The notes under the pieces: model-generated
Seen by the model: the letters and a program-made list of their open reading frames with translations, nothing else
Told to the model about the DNA's origin: nothing
The model's database searches: none
Translations under genes and position numbers: made by a program
Part shown: piece after piece, positions 1-12,792 of the stretch
Layout: every line of letters begins with the position of its first letter
Position numbering within the stretch: position 1 is the stretch's first letter
NCBI GenBank assembly: GCA_964019055.1
Contig: OZ025212.1
Span: 9,787,109 to 9,851,108, forward strand
Direction of reading: 5' to 3'
Length of the DNA stretch: 64,000 bases
Source: Anthopleura xanthogrammica
Taxonomy: Eukaryota > Cnidaria > Anthozoa > Actiniaria > Actiniidae

Positions 1-80
1 GTTTATCGTATATTTCCTTAGACATTTCTGAAACTGTAGCATATACAGTACTTTTGTCACAATATTGTGTGGAAAAACGA

Positions 81-3000
81 TCTTATTTACCACTAGAGTC
101 TACTCTAGCTCAGTAACAGAGCGTTCGACTAGAATACGGAGGGTCGTGGGGTCGATTCCCATCTGCTGCTAAAAAAATGTTTTTCCTATTTTTTTAAAAC
201 TATAGTACGATCATATGCAAATTTCATTCCATCATCATACGCATACCATATTTATCGTATATTTCCTAAGACATTTCTCTGATGGTAGAATATACAGTAC
301 GTTTGTCACAATAAAGTGCGGACGAACCACCTTACTCGTCATTAGAGTCTTCTCTAGCTCGGTGGCAGAATGTCCGATCAGAATACAGAGGGTGCTAGGG
401 ACGATTCCTATTTCGGCCTCAGCATGATTATTTTTTTCTGATTATTTCAGAGTTTGGTAAAATCATAACACATTTTATTCCATCATCATACGCATACCAT
501 GTTAATCGTTTATTACCTTAGACATTTCTGTGATTATAGCATAAACAGTACGTTTGTCACAATAAAGTGTGGAGTAACGACCTTACTCGCCATTACAGTC
601 TCCTTTAGGTCAGTGGCAGAGCTTCCGACTAGATTACGGAGGGTGGTGGGGTTGATTCCCAGCCGGGGTAAGTATTGTTTTCCTTATTTTTTAACAGTAT
701 GGTACGATCATATACATATTTCATCCATCATCATACCCATATCATTTTTATCGTATATTATAATAGACATTTCGGTGATTGCACCATATACAGTGCGGTT
801 GTCACAATATAGTGTTGACTAACGAACTTATTCCCCATTAGAGTCTCCTCTAGCTCAGTAGCAGAGCTTCCGACTAGCATACGGACGGTCCTGGGGTCGA
901 TTCCCATCTGGACTTCAGAATTATCATTTTTTTCTTATAATTTCAAAGTATGGTACGATCATATACACATTTCATTTCATCATTATACGCATACCATGTT
1001 TATCGTATATTTCCTTAGACATTTCTGAAACTGTAGCATATACAGTACTTTTGTCACACTATTGTGTGGAAAAACGATCTTACTCGCCATTAGTCTCTCC
1101 TAGCTAAGTGGCAGGTTGTCTGACTAGGATACCGAGCGTCCTGGGTTCAAATCTCATCTGGGCGTCAGAAATTTTTTTATTTTTTTATTATTTCACAGTT
1201 TGGTACGATCATATACACATTTCATTCCATCATCATACGCATACCATGTTTATCGTATATCTCCTTAGACATTTCTGTGACTTTAGCAAATACAGTACGT
1301 TTGTCGCAATATAGTAGAGACAAACGACCTTATTCGTCATTAGAATCTGCTCTAGCTCAGTGGCGGAGCGTCCAACTACGAAACAAAGGGTCCTGGGTTC
1401 GATTCTCATCTATGCCTCAAAATTTTTTTTTTTTCTGATTATTTGAACGTATTATACGATCATATACGCATTTCATTCCATCTTCATACACATACAATGT
1501 TATCGTATATTTCCATAGACATTTCTGTGTTTTGTAGCATATACAGTATGGTTGTCGCAATATAGTGGGGACCAACGACTTTATTCGCCAGTAGAGTATC
1601 CTATAGCTCAGTGCGAGTGCGTTCGACTACAATACGGAGGGTCGTGGGGTGGATTCCCATCTAGGCCTCAGAATTACTATTTTTTTCTGATAATTTTACA
1701 GTTTGGTACGATCATATGCACATTTCATTCCATCATCATACGCATACCATGTTTATCGTATATTTCCTTAGACATTTCTGTGACTGTAGCATATACAATA
1801 CTTTTGTCACAATATAGTGTGGACAAACGATCTTACTTGCTATTAGTCTCTTCTAGCTCAGTGGCAAGTTGTCCGACTAGGTTTTTTCGAGCGTCCTGGG
1901 GTCGATTCCCATCTGGGCGTCAGAATTATTATTTTTTTCTTATTATTTCATAGTATGGTACGATCATATACAAATTTCATTCCATCATCATACGCATACA
2001 ATGTTTATCCCATATTTCCATAGACATTTCTGTGACTTTAGCATATACAGTACGTTTGTCGCAATATAGTGGGTACCAACGATCTAATTCGCCAATAGAG
2101 TATCCTCGAGCTTAGTGCGAGAGCGTTCGACTACAATACGGAGGGTCGTTGGGTCGATTCCCATCTTGGCATCAGAATTACTATTTTGTTTCTGATAATT
2201 TTACAGTTTGGTACGATCATATACATATTTCATTCCATCATCATACGCATACCATGTTTATCATATATTTCCTTAGACATTTCATAAACTTTAGCATGTA
2301 CAGTACGTTTGTCGCAATATAGTGGGGAACAACAACCTTATTAGCCATTAGAGTATGCTCTTGGTCAGTGGCAGATTGTCCGACTAGGATTCCGAGTGTC
2401 CTGGGTTCGATTCCCATCTGGGCCTCAAAATTATAATTTTTTTTTGATTATTTCACAGTTTGGTACGATCATATACATATTTCATTCCATCATTTTACGC
2501 ATCCCATGTTTATCGTATATTTCCTTAGACATTCCTGTGACTGTAGCAAATGCAGTACTTTTGTCACAATATAGTGTGGACTAACGACCTTATTTACCAC
2601 TAGAGTCTACTCTAGCTCAGTAACAGAGCGTTCGACTAGAATACGGAGGGTCGTGGGGTCGATTCCCATCTGCTGCTAAAAAAAGGTTTTTCCTATTTTT
2701 TTAAAACTATAGTACGATCATATACAAATTTCATTCCATCATCAAACGCATACCATGTTTATCGTATATTTCCTAAGACATTTCTCTGATGGTAGAATAT
2801 ACAGTACGTTTGTCACAATAAAGTGGGGAGGAACCACCTTACTCGTCGTTAGAGTCTTCTCTAGCTCGGTGGCAGAATGTCCGATCAGAATACAGAGGGT
2901 GCTAGGGACGATTCCTATTTCGGCCCCAGCATGATTATTTTTTTCTGATTATTTCAGAGTTTGGTAAAATCATATACACATTTTATTCCATCATTATACG

Positions 3001-3228
3001 CATACCATGTTTATCGTTTATTACCTTAGACATTTCTGTGACTATAGCATAAACAGTACGTTTGTCACAATAAAGTGTGGAGTAACGAACTTACTCGCCA
3101 TTACAGTCTCCTTTAGGTCAGTGGCAGAGCTTCCGACTAGATTACGGAGGGTGGTGGGGTTGATTCCCAGCCGGGGTAAGTATTGTTTTCCTTATTTTTT
3201 AACAGTATGGTACGATCATATACAAATT
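81..3228 (+). repeat. Higher-order repeat inside left arm (2508-bp and ~1252-bp spacing)
   Basis: The stretch 81-720 recurs nearly unchanged at 2589-3228, a spacing of 2508 bp or ten monomers. A second relation of ~1252 bp (five monomers) links ~1975-2330 with ~3227-3590. Neighbouring monomers differ more from each other than from their counterparts five or ten units away, the usual sign of unequal exchange in multi-monomer blocks. The 1252-bp spacing is close to the 1249-bp unit in the right arm. Confidence 0.8.
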
Positions 3229-4350
3229 TCATTCCATCATCATACGCATACAATGTTTATCCCATATTTCCATAGACATTTCTGTGACTTTAGCATATAT
3301 AGTACGTTTGTCGCAATATAGTGGGTACCAACGATCTAATTCGCCAATAGAGTATCCTCCACCTTAGTGCGAGAGCGTTCGACTACAATACGGAGGGTCG
3401 TTGGGTCGATTCCCATCTTGGCCTCAGAATTACTATTTTGTTTCTGATAATTTTACAGTTTGGTACGATCATATACACATTTCATTCCATCATCATACGC
3501 ATACCATGTTTATCATATATTTCCTTAGACATTTCATAAACTTTAGCATGTACAGTACGTTTGTCGCAATATAGTGGGGAACAACAACCTTATTAGCCAT
3601 TAGTATCTCCTAGCTAAGTGGCAGGTTGTCCGACTAGGATACCGAGCGTCCTGGGTTCAAATCTCATCTGGGCGTCAGAAATTTTTTTATTTTTTTATTA
3701 TTTCACAGTTTGGTACGATCATATACACATTTCATTCCATCATCATACGCATACCATGTTTATCGTATATTTCCTTAGACATTCCTGTGACTTTAGCAAA
3801 TACAGTACGTTTGTCGCAATATAGTGTGGACTAACGACCTTATTTACCATTAGAGTCTCCTCTAGCTCAGTGGCAGGTTGTCCGACAAGGTTACCGAGCG
3901 TCCTGGGTTCGATTCTCGTCGGGGCCTCAGAATTACTTTTTTTTTCTGATAATTTTACAGTTTGTTACGATCATATGCACATTTCATTCCATCATCATAC
4001 GCATACCATGTTTATCGTATATTTCCTTAGACATTTCTGTGACTGTAGCATATACAGTACCTTTGTCACAATATAGTGTGGACAAACGATATTACTTGCT
4101 ATTAATCTCTTCTAGCTCAGTGGCAGGTTGTCCGACTAGGTTACCGAGCGTCCTGGGGTCGATTCCCATCTGGGCGTCAGAAATATTATTTTTTTCTTAT
4201 TATTTCACCGTATGGTACGATCATATACAAATTTCATTCCATCATCATACGCATACCATGTTCATCGTATATTTCGATAGACATTTCTGTGATTTTAGCA
4301 TATAAAGTACGTTTGTCGTAATATAGTGGGGACCAACGACTTTATTCGCC

Positions 4351-4447
4351 ATTAGAGTCTCTTTTAGCTCAGGGGCGGAGCGTGCGACTATGATACGGAG
4401 GGTCCTGGGTTCGATTCCCATCTGGACCTTAGAATTATTATTTTTTT
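4351..4447 (+). ncRNA. Representative tRNA-like Pol III-type module (+ strand)
   Basis: A well-formed example of the left-arm module. The A box is at 4365-4375. The D-stem GCTC pairs with GAGC. The B box is at 4408-4418. A T7 run at 4441-4447 lies 22 nt past the B box, where a Pol III terminator would sit. An ATATAG motif at 4321-4326 is 44 bp before the A box, so roughly 30 bp before a plausible start. The acceptor stem does not pair, so charging as a tRNA is unlikely. Transcription is an inference from promoter and terminator geometry. Confidence 0.5.
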
Positions 4448-5855
4448 CTGATTATTTCACAGTTTGGTACGATCATATACACATTTCATTCCTTCATCAT
4501 ACGCATACCAAGTTTATTGTATATTTCCTTAGACATTTCTGTGATGATAGAATATACAGTGCGTTTGTCAAAATATAATATTAACTAACGACCTTATTCG
4601 CCATTAGAGTCTTCTTTAGCTCAGCGGCAAAGCGTCCAACTAGGATACGGGGAATCCTTGGTTCGATTCCCAGTTGGGGCTAAATTTAATATTTGTTTCT
4701 GTTGATTTTAAAGTATGGTACGATCATATACATATTTCATTCCATCATCATACCCATATCCTTTTCATGGTATATTTCCTAAGACATTTGATAAAGTTTA
4801 GCATGTACAGTACATTTGTCGCAATATAGTGGGAACCAACGACCTTATTCGCCATTAGAGTCTCCTCTAGCTCAGTGCGAGAGCGTTCGACTTCAATACG
4901 GAGGCTCCTTGGTTCGATTCCTCACTGGGGCTAAAATTTATTATTTCTTTTTGTTTATTTTAAAGTATGTTACGATTATATACATATTTCAATCCATCAT
5001 CATACAAATACCATGTTTATCGTATATTTCCTTAGACATTCATGAAACTGTAGTATATACAGTACGTTTGTCACAATAAAGTGTGGACGAACGACCTGAC
5101 GCGCCATTAGAGTATGCTCTAGCTCAGTGGCAGGTTGTCCGACTAGGATACCGAACGTCCTGGGTTTGATTCCCATCGAAGCGTCAAAAAAAAAAAAATT
5201 TTCTGATTTTTTTACCGTATGGTACCATCATCTACAAATTTCATTCCATCATCATACAAATATTATGTTCATCGTATATTTCCATAGACATTTCTGTGAC
5301 TTTAGCATATAAAGTACGTTGGTCGAAGTATAGTAGGGATCAACGACTTTATTCGCCATTAGAGTCTCCTTTAGCTCAGTAAGAGATTTTTCGACTAAGA
5401 AACCGAAGGTCCTGGGTTCGATTCCTATCTGGCCCTCAGAATTTTTTTTTTTCTGATTATTTCACAGTTTGGTACGATCATATAGTCATTTCAGTCCATC
5501 ATCATACGTGTACCTTATTTATGGTATATTTTCTTTGACATTTCTGTGATTGTAGCCTATACAGTACGTTTGTCAAAATATAGTTTCCACAATCGACCTT
5601 ACACGCCATTAGAGTCTCCTCTAGCTCAGTGGTGGAGCAACCGACTAGGATACGGAAGGTGCTGGGGACAATTCCCATCTAGGCCTCAGAATTATCTTTT
5701 TTTTTTCTAATAATTTCACAGTTCGGTACGATGATATATACATTTCATTCCAACATCATACCCTTACCATGTTTATCGTATTTTTCCCTAGACATTTCTG
5801 TGACTTTAGCATATACAGTTTCTTGGAATATGGTGGGGACCAACGTCCTAATTTG

Positions 5856-6852
5856 CATAATATTTAGTAATTTCCATAATTTTTCTTGAATTTTTTAACT
5901 TTTGCTAAGTTCTATAGTTTTTCCTAATTCCATAATTTTTCTCAAAGTGCATAATTTTTCCTTATTTCCAAATTGAACTTTTTTTACATAATTTTTTACT
6001 GTTTTCCAAAACTTTTCCTAAATTCTCTAGTTTACGTAATTTTTCCAAATTTGCATAATTTTTCTAACGGATATTTTTCTAAGTTGAATAATTTTTCCTA
6101 ATTAAAATAATTTTTCCAAATTTGAAGAATTTTTCGTAATTTGAATAATATTTTTTAATTGGTATAATTTTTCCTAATTTCCATAATTTTTTCTATTTTT
6201 TCTAATTTTTCCTAATTTGCATAATTTTCCTAACATGCATAATTATCACATTTTTTTCTGATTTCCATTTTTTAATCTAATTTGAATAATTTTTCCTAAT
6301 GTGGATATTTTTCTAATTTGTATAATTTTACTTGATTTGCATAATTTGTTATAATTTTTCGTAATTTGCATAATTTTTCCTAATTTACATAATAATCAAA
6401 TTTTTTTCTTATTTGGATTTTTTATTCTCATTTACATAATTTTTTCTAATGTGCATATTTTTCTAATTTGTATAATTTTACCTAATTTCCATAATCTTTA
6501 TAATTAGCATATTATTTCCCCCTATTTTGCATATCTTTCTATTTTGTATAATTTTAACTACCTTGCATAATTTTCTAAATTCTATTTTTTTCCTAATCTC
6601 CATATTTTATGCTAACTTTAATAATATTTTCTAAATTCAGTAAATTTTCCTAATTGATGTTATCTTTGGAATTTTTCGAATTTCCATAATCTTCTTTAAT
6701 TCGCATAAATTTACGTAATTTACATAATCTTCCCTAATTTTTCATAATTTTTTCTACTTTGTATGATTTTCCAATTTTAAATCTCCATATTTTCTCCTAA
6801 TTTGAAAAATATTTTCTAACTCGGATACTTTTTCTCAATTTTCTTAATTATG
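5856..6852 (+). repeat. AT-rich ~20-bp degenerate minisatellite, left copy
   Basis: About 1 kb of loosely repeated TTTTTCCTAATTTGCATAA-like units, ~19-20 bp each with many substitutions and length changes. There is no coding potential. The left junction lies within the spacer of a tRNA-like monomer, just after a GACCAACGTCCT segment near 5850. The right end meets the first 145-bp satellite unit at ~6853. The same repeat appears reverse-complemented at 11986-12792. Confidence 0.85.
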
Positions 6853-8336
6853 CTTAAAACGTGTCTCCTTACTTATCACGAACGTTTTGAGTAATAATAA
6901 GACCTTTTTGGAGGTCTTTGTATATATATTTGTTATCTTTTGGAGAAAACGAACGGTATTGCTATAAACTGGCTCTTTGTCGTTTTAAAACAATCTTTTA
7001 GTGAATGTGGGTTAATTTTTGTTATTACTCTTAAAACGTATTCTTTCATCCCTAACGGACATTTTTAATGTTAATGGGACCTTTTTGGAGAAAACGAACG
7101 GTATTCCTATAAACTGGCCCTTTTTCGTTTTAAAACAATCTTTTGGTGAATGCGGGTTAATTTTTGTTATTATACTTAAAACGTAACCTTTGACCTGTTA
7201 CGGACACTTTCAGTTGTAATGGGACCTATTTAGAGAAAACGGAAGGTATTCCTGTAAACTGGCCCTTTGTCGTTTTAAAACAATCTTTTGGTGAATGCGG
7301 GTTAATTTTTGTTATTATACTTAAAACGTAACCTTTGACCTGTTACGGACACTTTCAGTTGTAATGGGACCTATTTAGAGAAAACGGAAGGTATTCCTGT
7401 AAACTGGCCCTTTGTCGTTTTAAAACAATCTTTTGGTGAATGCGCGTTAATTTATGTTATTATACTTAAAACGTATCCTCTCACCCCTAACGTACATTTT
7501 TAGTGTTAATGGGACCTTATTGGAGAAAACGAACGGTATTGTTATAAACTGGCCCTTTCTTCGTTTTTAAACAATCTTTTGGTGAATGCGGGTTGATTTT
7601 TGTTATTATACTTAAAACGTAACCTTTCACCGCTAACGGACATTTTCAGTAGTAATGGAACCTATTTAGAGAAAACGGAAGGTATTCCTGTAAACTGGCT
7701 CTTTGTCGTTTTAAAACAATCTTTTGGTGAATGCGCGTTAATTTATGTTATTACACTTAAAACGTATCCTTTCACTCCTAACGGACATTTTTAAAGTTAA
7801 TGGGACCTTATTGGAGAAAACGAACAGTATTGCTATAAACTGGCCCTTTTTCGTTTTAAAATAATCTTTTGTTTAATGCGGGTTAATTTTTGTTATTATA
7901 CTTAAAACGTAACCTTTCACCCCTAACGGACATTTTCAGTGGTAATGGGACCTATTTAGAGAAAACGGAAGGTATTGCTTTAAACTGGCCCTTTGTTTTT
8001 TTAAAACAATCTTTTGGTGAATGCGGGTTAATTTATGTTATTACACTTAAAACGTATCCTTTCACCCCCAACTGGCATTTTGAGTGTTAATGGGACCTTA
8101 TTGGAGAAAACGAAAGGTATTGCTGTAAACTGGCCCTTTTTCGTTTTAAAACAATCCTTTGGTGAATGCGGGTTAATTTATGTTATTACACTTAAAACGT
8201 ATCCTTTCACTCCTATCGGACATTTTTAAAGTTAATGGGACCTTATTGGAGAAAACGAACGGTATTGCTATAAACTGGCCCTTTTTCGTTTTAAAACAAT
8301 CTTTTGGTGAATGCGGGTTAATTTTTGTTATTATAC

Positions 8337-9475
8337 TTAAAACGTAACCTTTGACCTCTTACGGACACTTTCAGTTGTAATGGGACCTATTTAGAGAAAA
8401 CGGAAGGTATTCCTGTAAACTGTCCCTTTGTCGTTTTTAAACAATTTTTTGTTGAATGCGGGTTAATTTATGTTATTATACTTAAAACGTATCCTTTTAC
8501 CCCTAACGGACATTTTTAGTGTTAATGGAGAAAACGAAAGGTATTGCTATAAAGTAGCCCTTTTTCGTTTTTAAACAATCTTTTGGTGAATGCGGGTTAA
8601 TTTTTGTTATTATACTTAAAACGTAACCATTCACCCCTAACGGACATTTTCAGTGGTAATGGGACCTATCTAGAGAAAATGGAAGGTATTCCTGTAAACT
8701 GGCTCTTTGTCGTTTTAAAACAATCTTTTGGTGAATGCGCGTTAATTTATGTTATTACACTTAAAACGTAACCTTCCACCCCTAACGCACACTTTCAGTG
8801 GTAATGGAACCTATTTAGAGAGAACGCAAGGTATTCCATTAAACTGGCTCTTTGTCGTTTTAAAACAATCTTTTGGTGAATGCGGGTTAATTTTTGTTAT
8901 TATACTTAAAACGTAACCTTTGACCTGTTACGGACACTTTCAGTTGTAATGGGACCTATTTAGAGAAAACGGAAGGTATTCCTGTAAACTGTCCCTTTGT
9001 CGTTTTTAAACAATTTTTTGTTGAATGCGGGTTAATTTATGTTATTATACTTAAAACGTATCCTTTTACCCCTAACGGACATTTTTAGTGTTAATGGAGA
9101 AAACGAAAGGTATTGCTATAAAGTAGCCCTTTTTCGTTTTTAAACAATCTTTTGGTGAATGCGGGTTAATTTTTGTTATTATACTTAAAACGTAACCATT
9201 CACCCCTAACGGACATTTTCAGTGGTAATGGGACCTATCTAGAGAAAATGGAAGGTATTCCTGTAAACTGGCTCTTTGTCGTTTTAAAACAATCTTTTGG
9301 TGAATGCGCGTTAATTTATGTTATTACACTTAAAACGTAACCTTCCACCCCTAACGGACACTTTCAGTGGTAATGGAACCTATTTAGAGAGAACGCAAGG
9401 TATTCCATTAAACTGGCTCTTTGTCGTTTTAAAACAATCTTTTGGTGAATGCGGGTTAATTTTTGTTATTATACT
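8337..9475 (+). repeat. Tandem duplication of a 569-bp, four-unit block in the 145-bp array
   Basis: 8337-8905 and 8906-9475 are nearly identical. Both contain a unit shortened by 11 bp (GTTAATGGAGAAAAC, lacking the GGACCTTATT-like segment), which explains 569 instead of 580 bp. A private deletion shared by both copies shows a recent block duplication. Confidence 0.85.
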
Positions 9476-9935
9476 TAAAACGTAACCTTTTACCCCTAAC
9501 GGACATTTTCAGTGGTAATGGGACCTATCTATAGAAAACGGAAGGTATTCCTGTAAACTGGCTCTTTGTCGTTTTAAAACAATCTTTTGGTGAATGCGCG
9601 TTAATTTATGTTATTACACTTAAAACGTAACCTTCCACCCCTAACGGACACTTTCAGTGGTAATGGGACCTATTTAGAGAAAACGGAAGGTATTCCATTA
9701 AACTGCCTCTTTGTCGTTTTAAAACAATCTTTTGGTGAATGCGCGTTAATTTATGTTATTACACTTAAAACGTATCCTTTCACTCCTAACGGACATTTTT
9801 AAAGTTAATGTGACCTTTTTGGAGAAAACGAACAGTATTGCTATAAACTGGCCCTTTTTCGTTTTAAAATAATCTTTTGGTGAATGCGCTTTAATTTTTG
9901 TTATTATACTTAAAACGTAACCTTTCACCCCTAAC

Positions 9936-9993
9936 GGCCTTCGGCCTCATGGGCTATTGACTCGTAGACCATTCGGACTCGAGGACTAATTGT
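9936..9993. other. Short GC-richer insert/replacement inside the 145-bp satellite
   Basis: After CCTAACGG the expected satellite sequence is replaced by ~57 bp starting with the small hairpin GGCC-TTC-GGCC and containing GGGCTATTGACTCG and a GACTCGAGGACT segment. The satellite then resumes at TTAATTATTATACTT, with ~110 bp of the normal unit missing. Its composition is unlike anything else in the array. It may be a fragment of another dispersed repeat. I cannot name it. Confidence 0.6.
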
Positions 9994-11189
9994 TAATTAT
10001 TATACTTAAAACGTAACCTTTTATCCCTAACGGACATTTTCAGTGGTAATGGGACCTATTTAGAGAAAACAAAAGGTATTCCTGTAAACTTGCCTTTTGT
10101 CGTTTTAAAACAATCTTTTGGTGAATACGGGTTAATTTTTTTTATTACACTTAAAACGTATCCTTTTATGTCTAATGGACATTTTTAGTGTTAATGGGAC
10201 GTTATTGGAGAAAACGAAAGGTATTGCTATAAACTGGCCCTTTTTCGTTTTAAAACAATCTTTTGGTGAATGCGGGTTAATATTTGTTATTGCACTTAAA
10301 ACGTATCCTTTAACCTCTAACGGACATTTTTAGTGTTAATGGGACCTTATTGGAGAAAACGAAAGGTATTGCTATAAACTGGCCCTTTTTCGTTTTAAAA
10401 CAATCTTTTGATGAATGCGGGTTAATTTTTTTTATTATACTTAAAACGTAACCTTTCACCCCTAACGGACATTTTCAGTGGTAATGGGACCTATTTAGAG
10501 AAAACGGAAGGTATTCCTGTAAACTGGCTCTTTGTCGTTTTAAAACAATCTTTTGGTGAATGCGGGTTAATTTATGTTATTACACTTATAACGTATCCTT
10601 TCACCCCTAACTGGCATTTTGAGTGTTAATGGGACCTTATTGGAGAAAACGAAAGGTATTGCTGTAAACTGGCCCTTTTTCGTTTTAAATTAATCTTTTG
10701 GTGAATGCGGGTTAATATTTGTTATTACACTTAAAACGTATCCTTTCGACCCTAACGGACATTTTCAGTGGTAATGGGACCTATTTAAAGAAAACGGAAG
10801 GTATTCCTGTAAACTGGCTCTTTGTCGTTTCAAAACAATCTTTTGATGAATGCGGGTTAATTTATGTTATTACACTTAAAACGTATCCTTTCACCCCTAA
10901 CGGACATTTTCAGTGGTAATGGGACCTATTTAGAGAAAACGGAAGGTATTCCTGTAAACTGGCTTTTTGTCGTTCCAAAACAATCTTTTGATGAATGCGG
11001 GTTAATTTATGTTATTACACTTAAAACGTTTCCTTTCACCCCTAACTGGCATTTTGAGTGTTAATGGGACCTTATTGGAGAAAACGAAAGGTATTGCTGT
11101 AAACTGGTTCTTTTTCGTTTTAAAACAATCTTTTGGTGAATACGGGTAAATTTTCTTTATTATACTTAAAACGTAACCTTTAACCCCTA

Positions 11190-11985
11190 ACGGAAATTTA
11201 AAATCTTTTCATGATCGCCACTTTATTTTATTAATTTTGATTAAAAAAATCTCTTTACCCCTGATAGACCTTTTTTAAGAAAGCCTTTGTAATGCTGTAT
11301 CCGTGCCTTTTTTTGTTTTAAAACTATCTATTGTTCAACAGAGTTAATTCCAATTATTTTGCTTGAAACGGATTTCTTTATCAAATAAGAAACGTTTCTT
11401 AAGATAAAAGAACCTTTTGAAAAGAAAATTAAAGGTATTCCGATAAACGGGCCTTTTCTTGTTTTAGAAGAATCTTTTGCTGAAAGCGGGTGAATTTAGT
11501 CTATTTTCCTTTTAACGTATCTCTTAACCTATGAGAGACGTTTCCGGTGAAATTGGAACCTTTATTCGAAGAAAACAACAGCTAATGTTGTTATCGGGTT
11601 CTTTTAGGTTTTTAAGCCATCTTTAAATATAAGCCGATTTAATTTTACTATTTTGCTTAAAAGGAAATCATTTAATCATAAAGAACGTTTTTGGTAATAA
11701 AGAAACCTTTTTGGAGAAAAAAGAAAGGTATTCCTTTAAGCGCACCTTTTTTCGTTTTAAAACAATGTTTTTGCTAAAAGCAAGAAATTTTTTTTATTTT
11801 CCTTTAAACGTCTCTCTTTAGTTATGACAGACGTTTCTGGTGATATTTGAACATCTTCGAACAGAAAAAAATAATTGCTGTAATCGGTCTTTTTTTCGTT
11901 TTCAAACAATGTTTGCTGATAGCGGGTATCTTCTTATTATTCTACTTAAAACGTATCTCTTTACCCATTACAGACCTTAAGGAAA
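11190..11985 (+). repeat. Diverged right-edge units of the 145-bp satellite
   Basis: Five or so units here keep the CTTAAAACG, GAAAAC and CGTTTTAAAACAAT landmarks but differ strongly from the array core and vary in length. Decay at an array edge with a homogenised centre is typical of satellites maintained by unequal exchange. The last recognisable landmark, CTTAAAACGTATCTCTTTACCC, is at ~11944. Confidence 0.75.
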
Positions 11986-12792
11986 AATATTTAAATTACG
12001 AAAAATTATACAAAGTAGGAGAAATTATGAAAACTAATTAAAAGTATATTAATGAGGGAAAATATAAAAATTCGGAGAAAAAGGAATTTAGAAAAAAGTT
12101 ACGAAAATTATACAAATAAGGAAAAACTATGCAAATTAGGAACTAATATTCAAATTAGAAAATCTTATGAAAATTATTGAAATTAGGCAAAATTACGTAA
12201 ACTAGGAAAAATTATGCAAATTAGAAAAAATTATGCAGATTATAAAAAAATTTTCAACTTAGGAAAATTATCCACATCAGAAAAATATGCAACTTTGAAA
12301 AATTTATAAAAATTATACAAATTAGAAAAAATTAATTAAATTTAGAAAAATTATGCAATTTAGGAAAAATTATCAAAAAAAAGAAAAAATAGAAATGAGA
12401 AAACATTATTGAAATTAGAAAAAAATTATTGAAATTAGGAAGAATAATGTAAATTAGAAAATTATACAAATGAGAGAAAATTATGGAAGTTGGGAAAAAT
12501 TATGCAAATTCGAAAATATTATTCAAATCAAGAAAAAATATTCAAACTAGGAAAAATTATCCAAATTAAGAAAAATTATGGAAATTAGAAAAAATATGGA
12601 AATTAGACAAAAATATGCAGATTAGGACAAATTCCGTAAACTAGTAAAAATTATGCAAATTCAGAAAAAATATGCAAATTAGGAAAAATTATGCCTTTTA
12701 AAAAAAACTATGGAATTAGGAAAAATTATGCAAATTACCAAAGCTTTACAATTCAACAAAAATTATGCAAATTACAAAATGTTATGCAAATA
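11986..12792 (-). repeat. AT-rich ~20-bp minisatellite, right copy (inverted)
   Basis: TTATGCAAATTAGGAAAAA-like units, the reverse complement of the 5856-6852 repeat. The right junction, near 12790-12800, falls at the same place in the tRNA-like monomer as the left junction near 5850 when read on the - strand (GACGAATGACCTTTATTTGCATAA versus the left GACCAACGTCCTAATTTGCATAA, compared in pieces). No coding potential. Confidence 0.85.

Larger units (their letters stand above)
1..5855 (+). repeat. tRNA-like ~250-bp satellite array, left arm (+ orientation)
   Basis: About 23 tandem monomers, judged by A-box-like motifs (TAGCTCAGTGG and variants) recurring near 106, 354, 604, 851 and so on to about 5624, every ~250 bp. 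Each monomer has a tRNA-like body of ~70 bp with A box, D-arm, anticodon-like arm, five-base variable loop and B box (GGTTCGATTCC-type). A T-rich run follows, then a conserved ~170-bp spacer. Monomers are 75-95% alike by eye. The 7-nt acceptor strands do not pair, so these are tRNA-derived modules and not tRNA genes. The array continues past the left window edge and stops abruptly at ~5855, where AT-rich repeats begin. Seen directly: periodicity and boxes. Inferred: tRNA ancestry. Confidence 0.9.
6853..11985 (+). repeat. 145-bp satellite array
   Basis: Tandem units of 145 bp, phased on the recurring CTTAAAACGTA motif, about 35 in all. Units contain a conserved CCCCTAACGGACATTTT segment, an AGAAAACGGAAGGTATT segment and TCGTTTTAAAACAATCTTTT. 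Two alternating subtypes, ACCTATTTAGAG and ACCTTATTGGAG, give a 290-bp dimer period in places. All units point the same way, so the array is asymmetric between two inverted flanks. Open frames of ~64 codons recur only because each unit happens to lack stops in one frame. I assign no gene. Confidence 0.92.

Noticed and set aside
1..5855. Ordinary tRNA-derived SINE copies
   Set aside because: No A-rich tail after the tRNA-like head, no target duplications, and monomers are head-to-tail with a T-run in terminator position.
7600..11064. Repeated ~64-codon frames in the 145-bp satellite
   Set aside because: Same monomer read again and again; frames extend little beyond one unit and have no domain.
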